Source: Streptomyces sp. SAJ15
Lineage (GTDB): Bacteria; Actinomycetota; Actinomycetes; Streptomycetales; Streptomycetaceae
DNA length: 64,000 nucleotides
NCBI RefSeq assembly: GCF_007595705.1
Contig: NZ_NISY01000018.1
Coordinates: 1-64,000, forward strand
Reading direction: 5' to 3'
Numbering within the stretch: position 1 is the first letter of the stretch; the number at the start of each line of letters is the position of its first letter. Shown in pieces: positions 17,039 to 25,290 of the stretch. Both the position numbers and the translations under genes were made by a program. The notes under the pieces were generated by a model. It saw only the letters and a program-made list of their open reading frames with translations, did not search any database and was not told the DNA's origin.

Positions 17039-18472
17039 TCACCCTTTGACGACGCCGAGCGGAACCAGGCGGACGACCAGCCGGGCCAGCCCGGCCCCCT
17101 CGGCGGCGACGGCCACGGCGTCGACGTCCTTGTAGGCGGCGGGGGCTTCCTCGGCGAGCCCGCGCCAGGAGGACGACCGGACGGCGATGCCGTGGGCCTC
17201 CAACTCGTCGCACAGTTGCTCGCCGCGGACCTGGTGCAACGCATGGTGGCGGCTCCACACGCGTCCGGCGCCGTGGCAGGCGGAGCGGAACGCGTCGTTC
17301 TCCGGGGTGCCGACCATCACGTAGGAGGCGGTGCCCATGGTGCCCGGCACCAGTACGGGCTGCCCGGCCTCGGTGAGGTCGGCCGGCAGGTCCGGATGGC
17401 CGGGCGGGAGGGCCAGGGTGGCGCCCTTGCGGTGGACGCACAGCCGGCGCGGGACGCCGTCCACCTCATGGGTCTCGATCTTGGCCATGTTGTGCGAGAC
17501 GTCGAACACCAGGTCCAGGCCCACCCCGGACGCGACGGCGAACGCGTGCCGCGTGGCCTGGGTGAGAAGTTGCCGGTTGGCTCGGCCGTAGTTGGCGGCG
17601 GCGGCCATCGCGCCGAGGTATTCGCGGCCCGACGGGGACACGACCGGGGCGCACGCCAGCTGTCGGTCGGGGACGCGGATGCCGTAGGCACGCAGCGAGT
17701 GGTCCATGGCCCGGACATGGTCGGTGCACACCTGGTGCCCCAGGCCGCGTGAACCGCAGTGGATCATCACGCACACCTGACCGGCACGCAGTCCGAAGGC
17801 GGCAGCGGTGGTCGTGTCGTACACCTCCTCCACAGCCTGCACCTCCAGGAAGTGGTTGCCCGCGCCCAGACTCCCCACCTGCTGGAGGCCCCGGTCCACG
17901 GCCCGCTGCCCGACCTGTGAGGGGTCGGCCTCCGCCAGCGCGCCGTGGTCCTCGCAGCGCGCCAGATCCCGTGGCACCCCGTGACCACATTCGACCGCGT
18001 ACTCGGCCCCGCCCATGAGCAGCTTCTCCATCTGCGGGCGTCCGGACAGCTTCCACAGGCCGCCGCGGCCCACGCCGCGCGGGATCGTGTCGCCGAGAAC
18101 GTCCATGAGCGTGCGCAGTCGGGGCGCGAGCTGGCCTCGGTCGGTGTCGGCGGCGAGCAGTCGGACGCCGCAGGATATGTCGAACCCCACTCCGCCGGGC
18201 GAGACGACACCGCCGTCCTCGATGTCCGTGGCGGCCACCCCGCCGATCGGGAAGCCGTACCCCCAGTGCACGTCGGGCATGGCGAAGGAGGCGCGGACGA
18301 TGCCGGGGAGCGTGGCCACGTTCGCCACCTGCTCCAGCGCCTTGTCCCCGGCGGCCTGCGGCAGCAGCTCCCGCGTCGCGAAGACGACCCCCGGCACGCG
18401 CATCGGGCTCCGTCGCTCGATACGGAACCGGAACGGACCCTCTTCCACCAGCGCGATGTCCATGTCCGTCAC
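17039..18472 (-). CDS. rtcB: RtcB-family RNA-splicing ligase
   Basis: 477 residues, full length. RtcB joins 2',3'-cyclic-phosphate or 3'-phosphate RNA ends to 5'-OH ends using GTP and Mn2+. Metal and guanylylation-site motifs are present in order: MPDVHWGYGFPIGGVA, GGVGFDISCGVR (metal Cys), GAGNHFLEVQ, HCGSRGLGHQ, FDVSHNMAK and VHRKGATLALP. The GTMGTASYVM block is also kept. The ATG start at 18472 gives MTDMDIALVEEGPF. It lies 63 bases downstream of archease, its activation partner, so the two form a tRNA/RNA-repair operon. No RtcR-type sigma-54 activator is nearby. Confidence 0.95.
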   Translation of the reverse strand: MTDMDIALVEEGPFRFRIERRSPMRVPGVVFATRELLPQAAGDKALEQVANVATLPGIVRASFAMPDVHWGYGFPIGGVAATDIEDGGVVSPGGVGFDISCGVRLLAADTDRGQLAPRLRTLMDVLGDTIPRGVGRGGLWKLSGRPQMEKLLMGGAEYAVECGHGVPRDLARCEDHGALAEADPSQVGQRAVDRGLQQVGSLGAGNHFLEVQAVEEVYDTTTAAAFGLRAGQVCVMIHCGSRGLGHQVCTDHVRAMDHSLRAYGIRVPDRQLACAPVVSPSGREYLGAMAAAANYGRANRQLLTQATRHAFAVASGVGLDLVFDVSHNMAKIETHEVDGVPRRLCVHRKGATLALPPGHPDLPADLTEAGQPVLVPGTMGTASYVMVGTPENDAFRSACHGAGRVWSRHHALHQVRGEQLCDELEAHGIAVRSSSWRGLAEEAPAAYKDVDAVAVAAEGAGLARLVVRLVPLGVVKG

Positions 18473-18535
18473 CTTCCACGCCTCGGCCGCGCACGCGCCC
18501 GGGAAAAGCGGCCAGGGTCCCTGCTCAGCCGGGGC

Positions 18536-18970
18536 TCACACGTCGAGCGTCACCGAGCAGGTCCAGCCGTCCGGCCCGCGGGTGAACTCCAGCTCGTGCA
18601 GCGTGACCGCCTTCGGCGCGGCGCCGGTCACCGGAAGCGAACCGGCATCAGCCATGTGCAGACCGGCGCGCAAGCCGCCGGGTACGGTGGTCAGCTCCAT
18701 GTCGACGGGGACTTCGCCCTCGGTGTCGAGCCAGTACACGACCTCCTCCAGCAGGCCGACCAGCACGTCCTCGTCCCTGTCCGCCCGCACCACGACGTCC
18801 CGCGTGCGGACGCCGACGGCCCCCGTCAGGTTCAGGAACGACTCGCCGACACCCCGCACCGCCTGCGCCAGGCATTCCTCACGGGTCGGTGCCCAGGCCT
18901 CCACCCGCAGGTCCGCGGTATGCGGAACGCCACGGTGCCCGGCGCGCTGCGCGGAACCTTCCGGCCGCAT
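18536..18970 (-). CDS. Archease, RtcB-activating protein
   Basis: 144 residues with the archease signature GHRGVPHTADLRVEAWAPTREECLAQA at the N-terminus and the C-terminal strand WTCSVTLDV. Archease promotes multiple-turnover guanylylation of RtcB. The acidic metal-site residues of the DTEGEVP and HTADL segments are present. The ATG at 18970 is preceded by GGAGGGTG; a GTG at 18973 is the alternative. First gene of the leftward archease-rtcB operon. A 16-bp palindrome lies 25-40 bases upstream. Confidence 0.88.
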   Translation of the reverse strand: MRPEGSAQRAGHRGVPHTADLRVEAWAPTREECLAQAVRGVGESFLNLTGAVGVRTRDVVVRADRDEDVLVGLLEEVVYWLDTEGEVPVDMELTTVPGGLRAGLHMADAGSLPVTGAAPKAVTLHELEFTRGPDGWTCSVTLDV

Positions 18971-18994
18971 CACCCTCCAGGTTTCCCCTCACGA

Positions 18995-19010
18995 GTTCGT
19001 ATGCACGAAC
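18995..19010. promoter_or_regulatory. Candidate operator upstream of archease-rtcB
   Basis: GTTCGT at 18995-19000 and ACGAAC at 19005-19010 make a perfect inverted repeat with a 4-base spacer, 25-40 bases before the archease start. The half-sites face the opposite way to a LexA/SOS box (CGAAC-N4-GTTCG), so a different dimeric repressor is more likely. Confidence 0.45.
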
Positions 19011-19208
19011 CATGCCTCCATCGTCGCCCCGCCCGGGCGGGCACGCGCGTCGAACCTCCTCAGGACCGTGCCAGAGGCGACCGGTCCAGCGGCGCGCCAG
19101 ATCGAGCACCAGACGCGGCGACTGCCAGGTGGGTGCCCCGCTCGCAGCGGAGGCCGGCGGCGCGTCGCGGGGCTGGTGCACATCCGCGCGACCTGCGTAG
19201 CGTGCTGA

Positions 19209-19258
19209 GACGTAGGTGGTCGCAGCCGAGGCTGACGTAGGTGGTCGCAGCGGAGGCT
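19209..19258. repeat. Two tandem 25-bp direct repeats
   Basis: Two adjacent 25-base units at 19209-19233 and 19234-19258 both begin GACGTAGGTGGTCGCAGC and end GGAGGCT or CGAGGCT; they differ at one base (24/25). They lie 35 bases before the universal stress protein start, in the divergent region with archease-rtcB, and may be a doubled regulator site or a recent duplication. Confidence 0.7.
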
Positions 19259-19292
19259 GCCGCCACCCGGGACGCAGACCGGTGGAGGAGTG

Positions 19293-20162
19293 ATGACAGA
19301 CACCCGTGTACTCCCGGTCGTCTTCGGCGTCGACGCCGCGAACCAGGACGCCGCCCTGGACTGGGCGACCGACGAGGCCGCCCGCCGCGGGGTGCCTCTG
19401 CAGTTGGTCCACGCGGTGCTGCCGGCGACCCATCACGTGCGCGGCGTCGAGGAGACCGCCCGACACAAGGCCCTGCGACAGCTGGGGGACGTGGCGGTCG
19501 ACAGGGCCACGGTCCGTGCCCGTGCTCGGCGGCCGGAGCTTGAGGTGACCACGTTCATCGAGGACGCCAACCCCGCGCAGGCGCTGGTTCGGCGGTCCGC
19601 ACAGGCGGGACTGGTGGTCCTCGGCTCGCGTCGGCTGGGACGGCTGGCGGAGGTGCTCAGTGCGGCGTCCACGACCGTTCCCGTCAGCGCGAACGCCGCC
19701 TGCCCGGTGGTCGTCGTACCGGAAGCCGAGCGCACGGTGGAGGAGCCGGCGTACCTCGTGGTCGGGGTGGACGGCAGCCCGTCGGCCGGCGCGGCCCTGG
19801 ATTACGCCCTGGAAGACGCCTCCTCGCGAGGTGTCTCAGTGCGTGCGGTGTGGGTGTGGCAGCGCCCCCTGCTGGGATCCCTCGACGAGCATGCCGCTCT
19901 CGAGGTCTGCCGTGGGCAGCTCCATGAAGCGACTGCGGGGCCGTCCGCCGCCCACCAGGACGTGCCGCTGAGCCACACGGTGCTGCGGGGACATCCGGTC
20001 GAGACGCTGGCCGGGGCCGCCGAGCACGCCCTCGTCGTGGTCGTCGGCCGCGGTGGCAGGGAGGGCTTCACCGGCATGCGACTCGGCTCCGTACCGCACG
20101 GCCTGCTACACAGGGCCGTATGCCCCGTGGCCACCGTGCCCCCTTCCGCCCCACCGGAGTGA
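19293..20162 (+). CDS. Universal stress protein with two tandem UspA domains
   Basis: 289 residues. Domain 1 (about 5-145) and domain 2 (about 153-285) each start with a V(V/F)GVDxxxx(A)xAALDWA/YA motif and end in an ATP-binding G-2x-G-9x-G(S/T)-like loop (VLGSRRLGRLAEVLSAAST and VVGRGGREGFTGMRLGSVPHG). Such proteins bind ATP and act in stress or dormancy; the precise role is unknown. The ATG at 19293 follows GGAGGAG; GTG one codon earlier is possible. It converges on the potassium-uptake pair. Confidence 0.88.
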   Translation: MTDTRVLPVVFGVDAANQDAALDWATDEAARRGVPLQLVHAVLPATHHVRGVEETARHKALRQLGDVAVDRATVRARARRPELEVTTFIEDANPAQALVRRSAQAGLVVLGSRRLGRLAEVLSAASTTVPVSANAACPVVVVPEAERTVEEPAYLVVGVDGSPSAGAALDYALEDASSRGVSVRAVWVWQRPLLGSLDEHAALEVCRGQLHEATAGPSAAHQDVPLSHTVLRGHPVETLAGAAEHALVVVVGRGGREGFTGMRLGSVPHGLLHRAVCPVATVPPSAPPE

Positions 20163-20336
20163 GCAGCGGACAGAGGCCGAGCGTGAGAGCGCCTCGGCCG
20201 GGGCGGCGCGGGGAGGAGGGGGGCGGGGCGGTCCCTCGCGTCGTGCCCGGTCGGGGGGCGTTAGGAAGCGCACGGCGGCGGCGGAAGCCGAGGCCGACCC
20301 GGCCACGCTGAACGTGATGGTCGGCGTCGGCCGGGC

Positions 20337-21056
20337 TCAGTCGAGCGCGCAGAACGACTCCACGGCCGTGGTCTTCCCGGTGAGGACGATGACATCGCCC
20401 TTCTGTACCACCGTCTCCGCCGTGGCGTGGGTGAAGTCCTCTCCCATGCGTTTGATGCCGACCACGGTGACGCCGTAGGTGCTGCGCAGTCGGCTCTCTC
20501 CGAGCGGAATGCCGCGTACGACGCTGGGCGCGATGGTCTTGACCAGGGCGTAGTCGCTGTCGAACTGGATGAAGTCCAGCATGCGCCCGGTCACGAGGTG
20601 GGCGACGCGTTCGCCCATCTCGTGCTCGGGGAGCACCACGTGGTGAGCGCCGAGTCGCTCCAGGATCTGGCCGTGCTGTCGGCTGACGGCCTTCGCCCAG
20701 ATGTTGGAGACGCCGGCGTCCAGCAGGTTGGCGGTGACCAGCATGCTGGCCTCGATGTCCGTGCCGATGGAGACGACGGCGCTGGTGAACTCGTTGACGC
20801 CGAGCTGGACGAGCGCTTCGGGGTCGGTGCAGTCGGCGACCGCCGTGTGGGTGAGGGTGTCGCTGTACTTCTGGACGAGACGGTCGTCGCTGTCGACGCC
20901 GAGGACGTCCCAGCCACGCCGCATGAGCTCACCGGCCAGGGAGTGGCCGAACCGGCCGAGTCCGATCACCGCGAGGCGCTGGTCGCGGTGGAGTGGCGGC
21001 TGCTCCATCAGTCGCTTGCGCCGCCGTCGGCGCAGGGATTGCAGGTAGTTACCCAA
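20337..21056 (-). CDS. Ktr/Trk potassium uptake regulatory subunit (TrkA N and C domains)
   Basis: 239 residues. An RCK/TrkA-N Rossmann domain (LAVIGLGRFGHSLAGELMRRGWDVLGVDSD) is followed by a TrkA-C domain (about 155-235, PLGESRLRSTYGVTVVGIKRMG, KGDVIVLTG). It forms a cytoplasmic gating ring that senses nucleotides on a KtrB/TrkH channel. The TTG start at 21056 overlaps the upstream ktrB stop by 8 bases, which fits coupled translation. The ribosome site is not ideal, and an in-frame ATG at 21008 is an alternative. Confidence 0.86.
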   Translation of the reverse strand: MGNYLQSLRRRRRKRLMEQPPLHRDQRLAVIGLGRFGHSLAGELMRRGWDVLGVDSDDRLVQKYSDTLTHTAVADCTDPEALVQLGVNEFTSAVVSIGTDIEASMLVTANLLDAGVSNIWAKAVSRQHGQILERLGAHHVVLPEHEMGERVAHLVTGRMLDFIQFDSDYALVKTIAPSVVRGIPLGESRLRSTYGVTVVGIKRMGEDFTHATAETVVQKGDVIVLTGKTTAVESFCALD

Positions 21057-22419
21057 TGACAGGTCGCTCCTCGGGAAGGCGGTAGCGGCGGGTCCGCTCG
21101 CGCAGGGCGAGCGCGGAGACCAACGTGACCGGGCCGAGACGGCCGACGAACATCAGCAGGATCAGGATGAGCTGTCCGATGGTGGGCATGTCGGTGGTGA
21201 TGCCGGTCGACAGGCCCACCGTGCCGAAGGCCGAGACGGCTTCGAAGAGCACCGCCTCCGGCTGCTCGTCCGTCACGGTCAGCAGGGCCATGGTGGAAGA
21301 GATCACCAGTCCCACACCCAGCAGCGCGACGGTCAGCGCCTGGCGGAGGACGTGGGGTGGGAGCCGCCGCCCCAGGATGACCGCATGGGGCTCCCCGCGC
21401 GACTCGGCCACGATGGCGGCCGCGAGGACGGCGAACGTCGTCACTTTGACGCCGCCCGCCGTGCCCGCGCTGCCGCCGCCGATGAACATCAGCATGCACA
21501 TGAAGAGCAGTGTCGCGGGGTGCAGTGCGCCGGTGTCGATGCTGTTGAAGCCCGCCGTACGGGTCATCGCCGAGGTGAAGAACCCGTTCAGCAGCTTCTG
21601 GGCACTGTCGAACGGGCCCAGCGTGCCGGGGTTGGTCCACTCCAGCAGACAGATCATCACGGTGCCGGCGGTCAGCAGCACGACGGTCGTGATCAGAGTC
21701 AGCCGGGTGTGCAGCGACCAGTGGCGCCGGCCGGTCAGCCGACGGCGCCCGCGGTGGCGGAGCAGCTCCAGCAGTACGGGGAAGCCGATGCCGCCCAGGA
21801 TGACGGCCGCGGCGATGGGCAGCGTCACCCACGGGTCCTGCCGGTACTGCGACAGGTTGTCGACATGCAGTCCGAAGCCGGCGTTGTTGAAGGCCGACAC
21901 GGAGTGGAAGAGGCCCTGGTACGCGGCATCCCACGGAGCCCGGTCGTAGCCGAAGCGGAAGCGCAGGGCGAGGGCGGTGGCCAGGATCAGCTCCACGACC
22001 ACGGTCGTTCCGGCGACACCGAGCAGCACCCGGCGCACGTTCCCGATGCCCAGACTCTTCGTCTCCGCCTGCGCGGTGAGCTGCATGCGCAGCCGCAGCC
22101 TGCCGGAGACCAGAAGGGCGAGCAGTGAGGCCATCGTCATGATGCCGAAACCGCCGAGCTGGACCAGGCCGAGGATGACGCCCTCACCGAAGCCGCTCCA
22201 GTACGAACCGGTGTCCACGACCGCGAGCCCGGTGACACAGACCGCCGACGTCGAGGTGAACAGGGAGGTCACGAAGCCGGCCCCGCTCCCGCCCTCGCTG
22301 GCGAGGGGCAGCGAGAGCAACGCCGTGCCGACCAGGACCACCACGCCGAACGCGAAGACGACCGTACGCGCGGGATGGGAGGTGAAGGCCCGGGGCAGCA
22401 GCCTCACGCGTTCGTCCAC
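21049..22419 (-). CDS. TrkH/KtrB-family potassium-translocating subunit
   Basis: 456 residues, polytopic. The four P-loop signatures with selectivity-filter glycines are visible: SAVCVTGLAVVDT, SVSAFNNAGFGL, RTAGFNSIDTG and AFGTVGLSTGIT. It should form the K+ (possibly Na+-coupled) pore of a Ktr system together with the overlapping TrkA-type gene. The GTG at 22419 follows GAGGAG by 8 bases. The operon reads leftward. The upstream universal stress protein gene and this pair suggest an osmotic or stress setting, but they are not in one operon. Confidence 0.9.
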   Translation of the reverse strand: MDERVRLLPRAFTSHPARTVVFAFGVVVLVGTALLSLPLASEGGSGAGFVTSLFTSTSAVCVTGLAVVDTGSYWSGFGEGVILGLVQLGGFGIMTMASLLALLVSGRLRLRMQLTAQAETKSLGIGNVRRVLLGVAGTTVVVELILATALALRFRFGYDRAPWDAAYQGLFHSVSAFNNAGFGLHVDNLSQYRQDPWVTLPIAAAVILGGIGFPVLLELLRHRGRRRLTGRRHWSLHTRLTLITTVVLLTAGTVMICLLEWTNPGTLGPFDSAQKLLNGFFTSAMTRTAGFNSIDTGALHPATLLFMCMLMFIGGGSAGTAGGVKVTTFAVLAAAIVAESRGEPHAVILGRRLPPHVLRQALTVALLGVGLVISSTMALLTVTDEQPEAVLFEAVSAFGTVGLSTGITTDMPTIGQLILILLMFVGRLGPVTLVSALALRERTRRYRLPEERPVIG

Positions 22420-22738
22420 CGACGGATCTCCTCGTCGCCACCCTTCCGATGCGCTGTGTACGCGACCTTAACGGCATCGTGACCGCTCACCTAGGCACGT
22501 CGGCCTCGTGGCGAGTCCATATCGCGGCGAGCGGTGTGCACACCGTTCTGGACGCCTTCGTCGAGGACGCGGAGGGGCCGGGCACCGGCCGCGCGCGGCG
22601 GATCTGCTGGTCTTCCGCCGGGCTGGCATATCGGATCCGTTAAGACCAGCCGTCGTCTCAACTCCCTCCCCGACCAGGCGGTTTAGGGTGGCGACCGGCT
22701 TGATCACGAAGGCCGGGATACGGGGGAAGGCGGGTCAC
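22420..22738. promoter_or_regulatory. Divergent intergenic region with a long hairpin
   Basis: About 320 bases without a convincing gene, between the ktr operon and the WXG-like operon. GCTGGTCTT (22606-22614) and AAGACCAGC (22642-22650) are perfect 9-bp arms separated by 27 bases; they may be a leader hairpin or spaced operator. I looked for a ydaO-type c-di-AMP riboswitch ahead of the potassium genes and did not recognise one. Confidence 0.3.
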
Positions 22739-23092
22739 ATGTCCGACGGGGGACCACAGGGTCCGGGCGTACTCAAGACGAACAATCCGGGGAAGGCGGC
22801 AGCGGTCAAGGCGCTCACGGAAGACATCCAGCCGGACACCGGGACGGCCGGCACCGTGGCGGACGAGGCGACCACCAAGGCCGTGACCACGTTCACCGAC
22901 TGGGCCACCGGCTCGGGGCTCAAGGACGTGGCGACCGAGTGGGACAAGCAGGTGAAGGCCCTCCAGGGCCGGCTCGCCGCCGACAAGACCGCGCTGCAGG
23001 GCGCCCGCCTCGGCTTCCAGAACCACGACATCCAGACCGGCGGCACGCTCAATCGGTTCCTGCTGCCCCCGACCAGCCGACACGGCGACTGA
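22739..23092 (+). CDS. Small helical WXG100-like protein, operon gene 1
   Basis: 117 residues, mostly helical and hydrophilic, with no signal peptide. It contains FTDWATGSGLKDVATEWDKQVKALQGRLAADK, where TW/DW residues punctuate helices as in WXG100-type pairing proteins. The C-terminal tail is TGGTLNRFLLPP. The ATG at 22739 follows GGAAGG. It is 16 bases upstream of a 717-residue protein whose N-terminus also looks WXG-like, so the two may form a heterodimer for type VII secretion. No ESX core genes (EccC etc.) are in the window. The family is not recognised with certainty. Confidence 0.7.
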   Translation: MSDGGPQGPGVLKTNNPGKAAAVKALTEDIQPDTGTAGTVADEATTKAVTTFTDWATGSGLKDVATEWDKQVKALQGRLAADKTALQGARLGFQNHDIQTGGTLNRFLLPPTSRHGD

Positions 23093-23108
23093 GGGGGCGG
23101 GGACCACC

Positions 23109-25262
23109 ATGACGCTCACGTACCAGGACGTCGTCACCATCGATCTGGGTCCGCTGACCACGGCGGCCGGCAAGTGGGACGAGATGGCCGGGAAGTTCAA
23201 GTCCGTCGAGGACCTCTACCAGCAGAAGGTCCAGACGGTCTCCGACGACGGCGGCTGGCTCGGCGTCGCGGCCGGCGGCGCGTCCGCGCGGTTCAAGGCC
23301 ACCCAGGACCAGCTCGCCGCCGCCCAGACCCAGGCCAAGGCGGTCGCCTCGCTGCTGCGGGACGCCCACACGCAGCTCACCACGCTGGTCAAGGCGGTCA
23401 AGGACTTGGTCGCCGACGCCAAGAAAGAGCACTTCCTGATCGACTCCCAGGGCAAGGTCACCTATGACTGGAGCCTGATCGACGAGAGCGACAAGAAGGA
23501 CACCGACTACGAGAGCTGGCGCCAGAAGACCGTGGCGGCCGAGACCAAGTGGACCGACGCGATCAAGAAGGCCGTCCAGAACGTCGACGACGCCGACCAG
23601 GGCGTCAAGCTCGCCCTGCGCGAGGCCGCCGGCATCCGGGCCTTGGACGACATCACTGTGGGCGGGCACGACTTCAACGCGCGGGCTCAGGGCGACATCG
23701 AGAAGTACGAGGCCGAGCGCGCAGCCGACCTCAGGACCAAGCTCGACTCCGACGACAGGCTCAGCGCCTCCGAGCTGGCCGAGATGCGGCGCCTCTTCCG
23801 CGACAACAAGAGCGACGAGGCGTTCACCCAGACCTTCCTCAACGGCGTCGGCGGCCCCAGGGGCAGCATCGAGTTCAACAAGCAGCTCCGCGACCTCATC
23901 GGCGACGACGAGAACAAGGGCGCGTACGAGGACATCCGCAACGGGCTCGCGGCCAGCATCTCGACCGCCACCCGCAACCCCGAGTCCTCCTTCTACGCCT
24001 CCTGGCGCGAGGACCTTCGCAAGGCGGGCACGGAGAACTTCGGCGACAAGACCAACCCGTTGCGCGGCTATCAGTTGTTCGTCGACCTGATGAAGCACGG
24101 GGACAACTACGGCACCCGGTTCCTGCACGACACCGGCGACGACATCATCGCCGCGGAGAAGGAGCAGCCCGGGTTCTTCACCAAGTGGGGCGGCGGCCAC
24201 CCCGGCATCGCCGCCGACGCACTCGACGGCCTGCTCGGCATCATGGGCAAGCAGCCCGACGCCTCCACCTCCTTCTTCGACCCGGGGTCGGACGGCAAGA
24301 ACGAGCGCCTCGAATACCTCCTCAAGGACCGCGACTGGCCCACGACGACCTACGTCGGCCCCGCCGGCGTGCACGACGACAAGGTCCTCGCCCAGTTCAC
24401 CGGCCGGGAGGGGCTCGGTGCCGCGCTCGAAGCCGCCGCCACCGGCCACCAGCCGCTGGGCCGGGGCGATCACCCGAACCCCAGCGCCACCCACAACGAG
24501 GCACAGGCGCGCGTCATGCACGAGATCGTCGAGAACCTCGACGGCGACGACATCCACACCAATCTCCAGCGCCCCGTCGCCAACGCGCTGGCCGAGTACT
24601 CCGGTGACACCCACCAGATCCTGGGCGGCATCAGCGGCGACTACGTGCGGCACGCGAACGGCGACGGCGCCTGGACGGCGGACGGCAGGACGCACATGTC
24701 CGTCTCGGCGGACAAGCTCATGCAGGTCATGCGAGGGATCTCCGCGGACCCGGACGCCTACGCCACCCTGCACAAGGCCGAGTCGCAGTACATCAGCGAG
24801 GAGCTCGGCAGGCTGCCCAAGGGGGCCGAGGGCTACGACCGGAGCAACCCACTCGACAAGGCCGGCGCGGTGCTCGGCGCCTACAGCGCGATCCGCGAGG
24901 ACGTCATCAACGACGACAAGGCGTCCGCCTACACCGACGCCGACTGGAAGGCGAAGGTCGCCTACCACATCGTCGGTGGCGGGGTGAACTACCTGCCCGG
25001 CGGTGACTGGCTGCAGCGCGGCGTCGACACCTGGACCTTCGCCTGGGCCAACGAGAACAAGGCCACGGCCGACGCCGAGGCGGCCGCCAAGATCACGGAC
25101 GAGTATGTGAAGGCCAACAACCAGATGGCCCTCATGGTCGAGGGCTGGGCCGAGGGTCGGGGCATCAAGGACAAGAACCTCGTGGAAGGTCTCACCGGCG
25201 ACATCGTGAACGGCTACGACCGGGGCAACAACTGGGGCCGGCATCTCCTCGGGAACACCTGA
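23109..25262 (+). CDS. Large WXG-like protein, possible type VII secretion substrate
   Basis: 717 residues, no signal peptide. The N-terminal 100 residues (LGPLTTAAGKWDEMAGKFKSVEDLYQ then GGWLGVAAGGASARFKATQDQLAAAQ) form a helical hairpin with a WLG turn, as in WXG100/LXG substrates. The middle is a charged helical region without membrane segments. The C-terminal part (about 400-700) resembles the conserved region of large actinobacterial WXG-associated proteins (DUF6571-like): LSASELAEMRRLFRDNK, SGDYVRHANGDGAW and VAYHIVGGGVNYLPGGDWLQRG. No known toxin motif was seen. The ATG follows GGGGCGGGGACC. Middle gene of a three-gene operon. Confidence 0.75.
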   Translation: MTLTYQDVVTIDLGPLTTAAGKWDEMAGKFKSVEDLYQQKVQTVSDDGGWLGVAAGGASARFKATQDQLAAAQTQAKAVASLLRDAHTQLTTLVKAVKDLVADAKKEHFLIDSQGKVTYDWSLIDESDKKDTDYESWRQKTVAAETKWTDAIKKAVQNVDDADQGVKLALREAAGIRALDDITVGGHDFNARAQGDIEKYEAERAADLRTKLDSDDRLSASELAEMRRLFRDNKSDEAFTQTFLNGVGGPRGSIEFNKQLRDLIGDDENKGAYEDIRNGLAASISTATRNPESSFYASWREDLRKAGTENFGDKTNPLRGYQLFVDLMKHGDNYGTRFLHDTGDDIIAAEKEQPGFFTKWGGGHPGIAADALDGLLGIMGKQPDASTSFFDPGSDGKNERLEYLLKDRDWPTTTYVGPAGVHDDKVLAQFTGREGLGAALEAAATGHQPLGRGDHPNPSATHNEAQARVMHEIVENLDGDDIHTNLQRPVANALAEYSGDTHQILGGISGDYVRHANGDGAWTADGRTHMSVSADKLMQVMRGISADPDAYATLHKAESQYISEELGRLPKGAEGYDRSNPLDKAGAVLGAYSAIREDVINDDKASAYTDADWKAKVAYHIVGGGVNYLPGGDWLQRGVDTWTFAWANENKATADAEAAAKITDEYVKANNQMALMVEGWAEGRGIKDKNLVEGLTGDIVNGYDRGNNWGRHLLGNT

Positions 25263-25290
25263 CGCCCCACCGAAGGAGGCCACCACCGCC

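Noticed and set aside
18995..19010. LexA/SOS box before archease-rtcB
   Set aside because: The half-sites are inverted relative to the actinobacterial LexA consensus CGAAC-N4-GTTCG, so it is kept only as an unassigned palindrome.
19209..19258. CRISPR-like repeat
   Set aside because: Only two adjacent units with no spacers and no cas genes.
22420..22738. c-di-AMP (ydaO-type) riboswitch upstream of the potassium genes
   Set aside because: I could not find the conserved motifs of that class; only a simple 9-bp-arm hairpin is visible.
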